The position numbers and the translations under genes were made by a program. DNA of 7,503 nt from Bacteroidetes bacterium UBA6063 (GTDB lineage: Bacteria > Bacteroidota > Bacteroidia > NS11-12g > UBA9320), in the NCBI GenBank assembly GCA_002428905.1, contig DIYD01000337.1:23548-31050 (forward strand). The letters are read 5' to 3'. Under the pieces are notes generated by a model. The model did no database searches and had not been told where the DNA came from. It was given only the letters and a program-made list of their open reading frames with translations. This document shows, one piece after another, positions 1-5,887 of the stretch; position 1 is the first letter of the stretch, and the number at the start of each line of letters is the position of its first letter.

Positions 1-893
1 TCTACCTGTAATCGTGTATTCATTTCAAGGAAGTAGAAATTTAAGTCCTTATCTACCAGAAATTCCACTGTTCCAGCACCTGAATAATCACACGCTTTGG
101 CCACGTTAACCGCCGCCTCTCCCATACGTTGACGCAGGTCATCTGTTAGAATAGAAGATGGTGCTTCTTCGACCAGTTTTTGATGTCGACGTTGAATGCT
201 ACACTCTCTTTCGAAAAGATGAACAATGTTTCCGTGGTTATCGCCCAGTACCTGAATCTCAATATGTCGTGGATTTTGAACAAACCGTTCTATAAAAACA
301 GCTCCGTCACCGAAGGCAGAAATCGCCTCACTGATGGCCATGTTCATTTGGCTCTCCAGCTCATCTTCATGTTCAACGATGCGCATTCCCTTACCTCCAC
401 CACCGGCGCTGGCTTTGATAAGTACTGGGAAGCCTATTTCACGCGCCACTTCAATCGCTTTTTGCGGGTCTTCAACTGCTTCATTAATTCCCGGCACCAT
501 CGGAACGTCGTACTTCGCAACAGCATCTTTGGAAGCGAGCTTGCTGCCCATAACTTCCATGGCTTCTGCCGAAGGACCAATTAATATGATGTTGTTCTCA
601 GCTAGTTTGCGAGCAAAAGTTGCATTCTCAGAAAGGAATCCGTAGCCTGGATGAATGGCGTCTACGTTTTCTTCTTTACAAATGGCAATGATCTTATCGG
701 CCTGCAAGTAACTTTCGTTGCTTGGACCAGCGCCAAGACAAAATGCCTGGTCTGCTAAGCGAATGTGCTTGGAGAAACGATCGGCTTCTGAATAAACCGC
801 CACCGTTTGAATACCCAGTTTTTTACAGGTACGAATTACACGAATGGCAATTTCTCCACGATTCGCGATTAAGATCTTGCGTATGCTAGCCAA
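1..893 (-). CDS. accC: Biotin carboxylase subunit of acetyl-/propionyl-CoA carboxylase (N-terminal 297 codons; 3' end outside window)
   Basis: This enzyme carboxylates biotin carried on BCCP, using ATP and bicarbonate, in the first half-reaction of acyl-CoA carboxylases in the cytoplasm. The visible part has the N-terminal biotin carboxylase domain (KILIANRGEIA, residues 6-16; HPGYGFLSEN, 81-90) and then the ATP-grasp domain. The glycine-rich ATP loop is KASAGGGGKGMR (160-171), with HIEIQVLGD at 210-218, ERECSIQRRHQK at 228-239 and the active-site strand EMNTRLQV at 290-297 (E290, N292 and R294 match the E. coli E288/N290/R292 trio). The spelling RLQV rather than RIQV is more usual in propionyl-/methylcrotonyl-type subunits, and no accB is adjacent, so a longer acyl-CoA carboxylase alpha chain is possible. 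No ATG exists between the in-frame stop (918-920) and the conserved core. TTG at 893-891 is the only good initiator, giving MASIRKILIANRG. Only 10 bases separate it from the upstream gene, so cotranscription is likely. Confidence 0.95.
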   Translation of the reverse strand, partial: MASIRKILIANRGEIAIRVIRTCKKLGIQTVAVYSEADRFSKHIRLADQAFCLGAGPSNESYLQADKIIAICKEENVDAIHPGYGFLSENATFARKLAENNIILIGPSAEAMEVMGSKLASKDAVAKYDVPMVPGINEAVEDPQKAIEVAREIGFPVLIKASAGGGGKGMRIVEHEDELESQMNMAISEAISAFGDGAVFIERFVQNPRHIEIQVLGDNHGNIVHLFERECSIQRRHQKLVEEAPSSILTDDLRQRMGEAAVNVAKACDYSGAGTVEFLVDKDLNFYFLEMNTRLQV

Positions 894-903
894 AACGGAT
901 GAA

Positions 904-1365
904 TTAAAGTTCGTTGATCATAGGTAAGTCGATCAACTCACGCTCTTCGTGGTTAATTCGACCTATACCGAATACACCTCCTGCAGCTTTTGCCACCTCT
1001 ACAGCTAAACTGTGTAAAGACTCTCTGAACTGCTTGGCATATGTTGGATTCATTTTCTCAAATATCGCGTTCAACTCAGACAACTTATCTGAAGCGAGTT
1101 TGCCTTTCTCCTCTGCTGTTCCGGTGAGTTGACCAAAAAGTGTATTGATCTTGTTATTCAGGTCATTATTTGCTAATTCCGTGTACAGGTAATGTACATC
1201 ATTGTGCTCTGAGAAGGTCTTTGTCTTGATCACTTCCTCGATTCGTGCAAGTTCTTGTGGCACCATAGCACCATCCGCACATCCAATCAAAATACCTACC
1301 CAAATTGGAGCATCTTTCATTGTTTGTTGCTCTCTTTCGTTCAAATCTCTAAGTTGAAATAGCAT
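904..1365 (-). CDS. TerB-like small helical protein, function unknown
   Basis: This is a 153-residue soluble, mostly helical protein with no signal peptide or membrane segment. Two sections resemble the duplicated acidic helix-loop pattern of TerB-fold proteins: WVGILIGCADGAMVPQE (residues 22-38, with D31 and E38) and AVEVAKAAGGVFGIGRINHEE (121-141 region, with acidic residues at 140-141). A charged central helical stretch lies between them (about 85-115). TerB-family proteins are linked to tellurite/stress systems and metal binding, but the match here is by pattern only and the function is not assigned. The start at 1365 (MLFQLRDLNEREQQ) is preferred because upstream sequence is exhausted by the divergent ccmB. 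An internal start at M16 (MKDAPIW) is possible. The gene sits directly upstream of the biotin carboxylase gene with a 10-base gap, so the two probably form a transcription unit. A TATTTTTG element on the minus strand (1391-1384) is a plausible promoter. Confidence 0.8.
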   Translation of the reverse strand: MLFQLRDLNEREQQTMKDAPIWVGILIGCADGAMVPQELARIEEVIKTKTFSEHNDVHYLYTELANNDLNNKINTLFGQLTGTAEEKGKLASDKLSELNAIFEKMNPTYAKQFRESLHSLAVEVAKAAGGVFGIGRINHEERELIDLPMINEL

Positions 1366-1371
1366 TTAATG

Positions 1372-1391
1372 TAATTTTGCGTGCAAAAATA
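1372..1391. promoter_or_regulatory. Palindromic divergent promoter candidate (two face-to-face -7 elements)
   Basis: The left arm reads TAATTTTGC (1372-1380, plus strand). The right arm, read on the minus strand from 1391, is TATTTTTGC. They form an inverted repeat with eight of nine base pairs and a GT centre. Each arm matches TAnnTTTG, the -7 element of Bacteroidota promoters. The plus-strand copy is 11 bases before the ccmB ATG and the minus-strand copy is 18 bases before the ATG of the TerB-like gene. Possible -33 TTG partners exist at 1354-1356 (spacer 15, short) and on the minus strand at 1418-1416 (spacer 24, long), so neither promoter is ideal. The palindrome could instead be a regulator binding site. 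Confidence 0.45.
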
Positions 1392-2053
1392 TGGAAACAG
1401 GGCTAATTAGGCAGGCAAAAATCCTTTTTTTACGGGAGATCAAAACGGAGTGGAAAAACCGCTATGCCATTAATGGAATTGTGGTTCAACTCATTTCCAG
1501 TGTCTTCATTGCCAGCCTTTGTTTTCAGGGACTAAAACCAGCCACCTGGAATGCCCTCTACTGGATTATTTTGTTATTCTCTGCGGTGAATGCAATCGCG
1601 CGAAGCTTTATTCAGGAGCGTCAGGGTCGCCTACTCTATTTTCATTCCATGGTTGACCCATTGGCGGTATTGTACAGCAAAATGTTGTTTAATGCCTTAC
1701 TAAGTCTCGTCATTGCCACCGTCGGCTTTATTGTTTTCGCTATTTTATTGGAATATCCGGATTGGGATATACTCCGATATGCCCAACTCGTAGCCCTATT
1801 TTCCATCGGACTGGGCTTTCTGTTTACCGCTATTTCAGCGATCGCCTCAAAAACGAAATCCGGAGGGATTATTATGCCGCTGTTGAGCTTTCCACTCATT
1901 ATCCCTATGATTATTGTGGCGGTAACCGGCGGTGTTTACCTGGTTATGGGTGACACCAGTTTTCACCTACAAAATGTTGGCATTATGGCACTTATTGATG
2001 TTATGATTGCCGTATTGGCTTCTGTCGTGTTTAAGTTTTTGTGGCAGGATTAA
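1391..2053 (+). CDS. ccmB: Heme exporter / cytochrome c maturation permease CcmB
   Basis: This 220-residue inner-membrane protein has about six hydrophobic segments (roughly residues 26-46, 53-72, 98-120, 130-152, 158-182 and 195-217) after a charged N-terminal helix (ILFLREIKTEWKNRYAI). The loop FIQERQGRLLYFHSMVDP (73-90), the stretch IASKTKSGGIIMPLLSFPLI (151-170) and the total length fit the CcmB family, the membrane subunit of the CcmAB ABC transporter. That transporter acts in System I cytochrome c maturation by helping release holo-CcmE from CcmC. The gene is single here: the next gene is on the opposite strand, so no ccmC/ccsA-like partner follows and no ccmA precedes it. The start ATG overlaps the last base of the palindrome upstream, implying a very short 5' leader if that promoter is used. 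The 3' end overlaps the convergent lipoprotein gene by 4 bases. Confidence 0.9.
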   Translation: METGLIRQAKILFLREIKTEWKNRYAINGIVVQLISSVFIASLCFQGLKPATWNALYWIILLFSAVNAIARSFIQERQGRLLYFHSMVDPLAVLYSKMLFNALLSLVIATVGFIVFAILLEYPDWDILRYAQLVALFSIGLGFLFTAISAIASKTKSGGIIMPLLSFPLIIPMIIVAVTGGVYLVMGDTSFHLQNVGIMALIDVMIAVLASVVFKFLWQD

Positions 2054-2910
2054 GTCTGTGCGAAGACGTATTCCCATTGGCATGCATTCCTGAATCCGTA
2101 TAACCCTTTCCCCCCTGGCTTGCGTACGGCAGATTTAATGTCCTTTTGTCCTTCATTAAACCAACTTCGGTGCACCACCTGATCGGCATTGATCCATTCA
2201 ACGTAATAGTCTTTTACATACCTATACACCGACCACTTCAACTCGGTTTGTCCGGTTATACACCCATGCTTTCTTGTGGCAGGACTACGCTTCACCTGTG
2301 TTTCATTCATACACACAAACTTTCTCTTGTTAAACACACCCGAATATCCAGAAACGGCCCTGTCAAACTCTGCCAGAGTGGCCAATCGGTATTTGGGGTA
2401 TTTAATCTGTTTGGGCAAAGGTTTTAACAATTGAACTTTCCCAGACCTCAACCGGTCAATCGAAAAATAATTTGACTCACCGTCTGTGTTCGGTTCAAGA
2501 TATCCGGCTTCGATCAACATTTTTTGAGCCACCCGGTCTGATCTCCATTCAGCATATTCCTGCGCTTGTTGAATAGAAACACCAACAAGGGGAAAGGAAG
2601 CATAGGTTTCCCAGGTCATCATGTATTCTCGGATTTTAAAACCTCGTTTAAAGAACACATCCCACTGAGAACTATCCGGCAAGGCGTTAGAATACTCCGT
2701 GCTGTTCTTACCATGCACTTGCTCTATCCAATACAAATACTCTCTCCAGTCCAGGTTCGTCAGTTCATTGCGATCCATGAATAGAGTATCATCAATTTGG
2801 AAGCAACCCGGAGGTTTAGCCGAGCTCAAGCTTCCCTTCTTAACCTGATGCTCAAGACTTTGGCAACCGAAAAAAAGAACTACTGAAAAAACGGTTATGA
2901 GTGACTTCAT
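2050..2910 (-). CDS. Lipoprotein with degenerate SUMF1/FGE-like domain
   Basis: This 286-residue protein begins with a lipoprotein signal peptide: a basic start MKS, a hydrophobic stretch to residue 14 and a lipobox LFFG ahead of C16, the likely lipidated cysteine. The body has spaced marks of the formylglycine-generating-enzyme/SUMF1 fold, which is shared by GldJ and GldK of the Bacteroidota gliding/type 9 secretion apparatus. These are DRNELTNLDWREYLYW (46-61), FPLVGVSIQQAQEYAEWRSD (106-125, compare the family PVVGVSWEQA.AYCEWR), YRLATLAEFDRA (174-185, compare RLPTEAEWEYA) and GLYGFRNAC (269-277, compare the terminal GFR motif). The paired catalytic cysteines of true FGE are not recognisable, so a structural or binding role is more likely than sulfatase activation. 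It is shorter than GldJ or GldK. It lies 16 bases after the 2OG oxygenase gene and probably shares its transcript. A TATTTTTG element 5 bases before the ATG may give extra transcription. The exact function is unknown. Confidence 0.85.
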   Translation of the reverse strand: MKSLITVFSVVLFFGCQSLEHQVKKGSLSSAKPPGCFQIDDTLFMDRNELTNLDWREYLYWIEQVHGKNSTEYSNALPDSSQWDVFFKRGFKIREYMMTWETYASFPLVGVSIQQAQEYAEWRSDRVAQKMLIEAGYLEPNTDGESNYFSIDRLRSGKVQLLKPLPKQIKYPKYRLATLAEFDRAVSGYSGVFNKRKFVCMNETQVKRSPATRKHGCITGQTELKWSVYRYVKDYYVEWINADQVVHRSWFNEGQKDIKSAVRKPGGKGLYGFRNACQWEYVFAQT

Positions 2911-2915
2911 AACCT

Positions 2916-2923
2916 CAAAAATA
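2916..2923 (-). promoter_or_regulatory. Possible internal -7 promoter element before the lipoprotein gene
   Basis: Minus-strand TATTTTTG matches TAnnTTTG and lies just 5 bases upstream of the lipoprotein ATG (2910). Transcription from it would start at or just inside the start codon. No TTG is found at the expected -33 distance, so this may be chance in an AT-rich 16-base spacer. Confidence 0.22.
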
Positions 2924-2926
2924 CGA

Positions 2927-3697
2927 TTAATGATCTTTAGTACTACTCTTACTAATCATAGATTTTAGACGCACTGCTGGCACCCATACCTTCGACAACA
3001 AGTACTTTAGAGGTTTGTCCTTCTCCACCTTCCACTTGGTCGTACGAGCGGCTTCCAATTGTTTTTCATGAATGGTATACGCATACATAGCAATGGAAGT
3101 TCTATAAGTTCCTGGAGGGAAAGAAATCGGGTCGTAACCGTGCAAGGTGTATTCCCTGCAGTGCATGATTGCCAGCAGGTTAAATGGCACATCCACTTCT
3201 GTTTTCTCACCCGATCTTGGATCTTCAAGTCGCAGCTCTCCTCCGTATTCCTTTTTCCAGTCTTTGTTTAAGTACAACAACAAATTCAGGTTTCGAAACC
3301 AGGTGGGTTTCAACGGGTGGTAATTGAAATCTGCATGCATATCAAGGAAACTACCTTCCCCTCCGAGGTGAATTCCTCCACCATACAAATCCGCATCGAT
3401 AAACACATCCTCATTGGTTATATACTGGACCAATTTCTGGAACCGCTCAGACGTTATTGCATCGTAAAACTCTGTAAACCTGGGGCTTATTTCCTTAATT
3501 TTCGACTTTTCAAATTTATTCTTCGAAAATGCATAATCAGCGCTTCTGGTTTGAACCACTGGTATTTCGGCTACCAGTTGACCTAGCTTTTCTGTATCAC
3601 AGAAGTCGTCAATCCCAATATGTGGGAATGGTCTGGCATTTAAGAATTGTTCTCTTAATTCGTCTTTTTTCGCTTCAAGCGCTTCAAAATTTATCAT
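2927..3697 (-). CDS. 2-oxoglutarate/Fe(II)-dependent oxygenase (prolyl 4-hydroxylase-like), substrate unknown
   Basis: This 256-residue cytoplasmic protein contains a double-stranded beta-helix of the prolyl-4-hydroxylase-type 2OG-Fe(II) superfamily. The iron-binding triad is visible as H121-A-D123 in FLDMHADFNYH and H186 in EYTLHGYD. R199 in GTYRTSIAMYAY is 13 residues after the distal histidine, where the 2-oxoglutarate carboxylate anchor is expected. The strand LLLYLNKDWKKEYGGELRL (139-157) is typical of the family. The N-terminal region (ARPFPHIGIDDFCD, 21-34) also fits this family, and the last 40 residues form a basic tail. Its ATG overlaps the kynA stop as ATGA, which suggests translational coupling. 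Enzymes of this type hydroxylate protein side chains, sugars or small molecules. The context of aromatic amino-acid catabolism does not show which applies. The iron/2OG assignment is firm; the substrate is open. Confidence 0.88.
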   Translation of the reverse strand: MINFEALEAKKDELREQFLNARPFPHIGIDDFCDTEKLGQLVAEIPVVQTRSADYAFSKNKFEKSKIKEISPRFTEFYDAITSERFQKLVQYITNEDVFIDADLYGGGIHLGGEGSFLDMHADFNYHPLKPTWFRNLNLLLYLNKDWKKEYGGELRLEDPRSGEKTEVDVPFNLLAIMHCREYTLHGYDPISFPPGTYRTSIAMYAYTIHEKQLEAARTTKWKVEKDKPLKYLLSKVWVPAVRLKSMISKSSTKDH

Positions 3698-4665
3698 TTG
3701 TTGGTTAATCGTTGTGGTATTTCAGTCAATACCTGATGTCCTTCTAAATTGGTTACACCCCAGTTCTCCAACTCCTCCTCGCTCCACAATTCAGGGAAGA
3801 AAATGCGTCGTTGATACCTTGGATGCATGTATTTGTGCCAATCGCTCCCACCCGTAGCCTTCGAGCTCCCCTGGCCACTATCCAGGTATTTGGCTGCAGT
3901 ATTATAGTGGTGCATAACCCACGAAATATTTACCGTATGATCGTAATGACGCATTTCGTTCACTAACTCCACATTATGTTGGTACTCCTGTGGCAATTGT
4001 TTAAACTTCGTCCAGAGATTGATCAGGTTGTACTCCTCCATGAATGAGATTAGTTCCACACGGTACTTCTTTTCGAAATTCTGCATCAGTTTACTCTTCT
4101 CACCCTTAGAGTAATCCTTGCCAGCAGCCTGCCAGTACATATGTTCAAAAGCATGTGAGTATGGCGTATCACGGTCTATCGTTTTTCGGAATCGATAATC
4201 GATCAAATTAATCAATTCGGTAGAAGCGATTTCAATCTTTCGATACTGTGCACTCTGGAATCCACTTGCGGGTGTCAAGGTATCGCGGAACTTCATATAC
4301 TGCTCTACTTCCATACCTTCCGACATAATGTCGAACGAGTTGGAGAGCATATCGAAATACCGACTAACGCGCGCCAAATGCATACTGAACTTCTCCGGTG
4401 TAATATCGTCTTGTTCAGACACCTGAGCAATTTCCCAAAGAATCATTTTAAAGAGCAATTCGTTGATCTGATGATACATGATAAACACCATTTCATCCGG
4501 CAACGTAGTCCGTTTAATTTGCAACGACAGTAAGGCATCCACATTCGCAAAATCCCAGTACGTCATCGATTCGGCGTAGAGCAATCCAGACAGATGCACG
4601 TCTGGATTTTGCCCCATACCTTTATATTTTTCGTCTATTGCTGCTAAAAGTTCTTCTCTGTTCAT
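3694..4665 (-). CDS. kynA: Tryptophan 2,3-dioxygenase
   Basis: This heme enzyme opens the indole ring of L-tryptophan with O2 to give N-formylkynurenine, the first step of the kynurenine route. The 323-residue product carries the TDO signature FIMYHQINELLFKMILWE (residues 61-78) and FRDTLTPASGFQSAQYRKIE (126-145). By comparison with Xanthomonas TDO from memory, F61, H65, Y123 and R127 match the substrate-pocket residues F51, H55, Y113 and R117. The proximal heme histidine is probably H253 (or H252) in WVMHHYNTA. ATGGSDWHKYM (270-280) replaces the usual GTGGSSG loop and keeps the threonine, and RIFFPELW (287-294) is typical. The open frame continues upstream to 4791, but that part overlaps the hppD 3' end and has no TDO similarity. 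ATG 4665 gives the family start and a 22-base gap to hppD. No other kynurenine-pathway gene is in view. Confidence 0.93.
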   Translation of the reverse strand: MNREELLAAIDEKYKGMGQNPDVHLSGLLYAESMTYWDFANVDALLSLQIKRTTLPDEMVFIMYHQINELLFKMILWEIAQVSEQDDITPEKFSMHLARVSRYFDMLSNSFDIMSEGMEVEQYMKFRDTLTPASGFQSAQYRKIEIASTELINLIDYRFRKTIDRDTPYSHAFEHMYWQAAGKDYSKGEKSKLMQNFEKKYRVELISFMEEYNLINLWTKFKQLPQEYQHNVELVNEMRHYDHTVNISWVMHHYNTAAKYLDSGQGSSKATGGSDWHKYMHPRYQRRIFFPELWSEEELENWGVTNLEGHQVLTEIPQRLTNK

Positions 4666-4687
4666 TTGTCTGTTTTCAAGGCTACAA

Positions 4688-5845
4688 TTATAGCGTACCG
4701 CGGCGTTCTTGCTCTGCCTCAATAGATTCGAACAACGCCTGGAAGTTGCCTTTACCGAATGACTGTGCTCCTTTTCGCTGAATAATCTCAAAGAACAATG
4801 TTGGGCGATCGGTTACCGGTTTGGTAAAGATTTGCAACAAATACCCTTCGTCATCACGATCCACCATGATGCCATGTTCTTTTAATATCTCCAGATCCTC
4901 CGCAATATCTCCTACGCGATCAGCTACTGTATCGTAGTAGGTACCCGGAACATATAAGAACTCTACACCACGTTTTTTCATCTCACTCACTGTAAATACA
5001 ATATCATTGGTGGCTACCGCAATATGCTGGCATCCTGGACCATTATAGAAATCTATGTATTCCTCAACCTGTGACTTTTTCTTGCCTTCGGCCGGTTCGT
5101 TGATGGGGAATTTGATCCGACCATTGCCATTAGTCATTACCTTACTCATCAAGGCCGTGTACTCTGTAGAAATGTCCTTATCGTCGAATGTAATGAGGTT
5201 AGCAAAACCCATAACTTCATTATAGAATTTAGCCCATACGTTCATCTGCCCCCAATCCACGTTACCGACCATATGGTCTATGTATCGCAAACCAACTGGT
5301 GTTGGGTTGTAATGCGACTCCCATTTCTCGAAGCCTGGCATGAATACACCGTTGTAGTTTTTGCGCTCCACAAAAATGTGTACCGTATCTCCGTAGGTGT
5401 GAATACCTGCACGCACAACTTCACCATCTGCGTCGGTCTCCACACGTGGTTCAAAGTATGACTTAGCGCCCCGCTTTGTCGTTTCTTCCCAGGCCTTACG
5501 GGCGTCATCTACCCAAAGTGCGATTACCTTAACTCCGTCACCGTGTTTCGTTATATGATCGAAAATTTCGGTGTTATCTGTCCCAGGCATTGGCGTGGTG
5601 AATACAAGGCGTATTTTATCTTGAACAACCACATAACTTGTTCTATCGCGAACACCTGTTTCGAGTCCTGCGTAAGCCAGGGATTGAAAACCTAAAGCCG
5701 TTTTATAAAAGTGTGCTGCCTGTTTGGCATTACCCACGTAGTACTCGACATAATCGGTACCTAAAAGCGGTAAAAAGTCCTCCGCTTCATCGAATATTTT
5801 TTCGATACCGTAATTGAAATTTGCTACTTCTGTTAAATCATTCAT
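4688..5845 (-). CDS. hppD: 4-Hydroxyphenylpyruvate dioxygenase
   Basis: This enzyme converts 4-hydroxyphenylpyruvate to homogentisate with O2 and release of CO2, the second step of tyrosine degradation after transamination. The 385-residue length is normal. It has two vicinal-oxygen-chelate halves: an N-terminal one beginning at GTDYVEYYVGNAKQAAHFY (29-47) and a catalytic C-terminal one from YIDHMVGNV (188-196). The Fe(II) ligands are visible as H191 (YIDHMVGN), H274 (GCQHIAVATNDI) and E353 (LFFEIIQRKGA). The C-terminal gate QSFGKGNFQALFESIE (361-376) is the classic HPPD signature and argues against the related hydroxymandelate synthase. The next gene upstream in the operon, hmgA, uses its product. 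The spacer to hmgA is 42 bases and that to kynA is 22 bases. The sequence before the ATG includes AAAAGG only one base away, too close for a normal Shine-Dalgarno, as is usual in Bacteroidota. Confidence 0.97.
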   Translation of the reverse strand: MNDLTEVANFNYGIEKIFDEAEDFLPLLGTDYVEYYVGNAKQAAHFYKTALGFQSLAYAGLETGVRDRTSYVVVQDKIRLVFTTPMPGTDNTEIFDHITKHGDGVKVIALWVDDARKAWEETTKRGAKSYFEPRVETDADGEVVRAGIHTYGDTVHIFVERKNYNGVFMPGFEKWESHYNPTPVGLRYIDHMVGNVDWGQMNVWAKFYNEVMGFANLITFDDKDISTEYTALMSKVMTNGNGRIKFPINEPAEGKKKSQVEEYIDFYNGPGCQHIAVATNDIVFTVSEMKKRGVEFLYVPGTYYDTVADRVGDIAEDLEILKEHGIMVDRDDEGYLLQIFTKPVTDRPTLFFEIIQRKGAQSFGKGNFQALFESIEAEQERRGTL

Positions 5846-5869
5846 GCCTTTTGTCTTTTCTAATTTTTA

Positions 5870-5887
5870 CTATTAAAAACCTATTAA
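5870..5887 (-). repeat. Tandem 7-bp repeat in hmgA-hppD spacer
   Basis: CTATTAA occurs twice on the plus strand (5870-5876 and 5881-5887), 11 bp apart start to start, inside a very AT-rich 42-base spacer. The same spacer holds an A/T-only inverted repeat, TTTTTA/TAAAAA (5864-5879), with a 4-base loop. Neither looks like a terminator because there is no GC stem. This may be chance in AT-rich sequence. Confidence 0.3.

Noticed and set aside
180..645. Two plus-strand open frames antisense to the biotin carboxylase gene
   Set aside because: The minus strand encodes an unbroken, motif-rich biotin carboxylase; the antisense translations have no family features.
4666..4791. 42-residue N-terminal extension of the kynA frame
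   Set aside because: It overlaps the 3' end of hppD, has no TDO character, and the ATG at 4665 gives the normal family start with a clean intergenic gap.
5278..5508. Minus-strand alternative-frame ORF inside hppD
   Set aside because: It is a frame shadow of a complete hppD with all ligands present, and no frameshift is needed.
4688..5845. Hydroxymandelate synthase instead of HPPD
   Set aside because: The C-terminal FGKGNFQALFESIE gate and the adjacent hmgA both favour HPPD.
5864..5879. TTTTTA/TAAAAA hairpin as a terminator between hmgA and hppD
   Set aside because: The stem is A/T only with 6 pairs, too weak for an intrinsic terminator, and the two genes act in consecutive steps.
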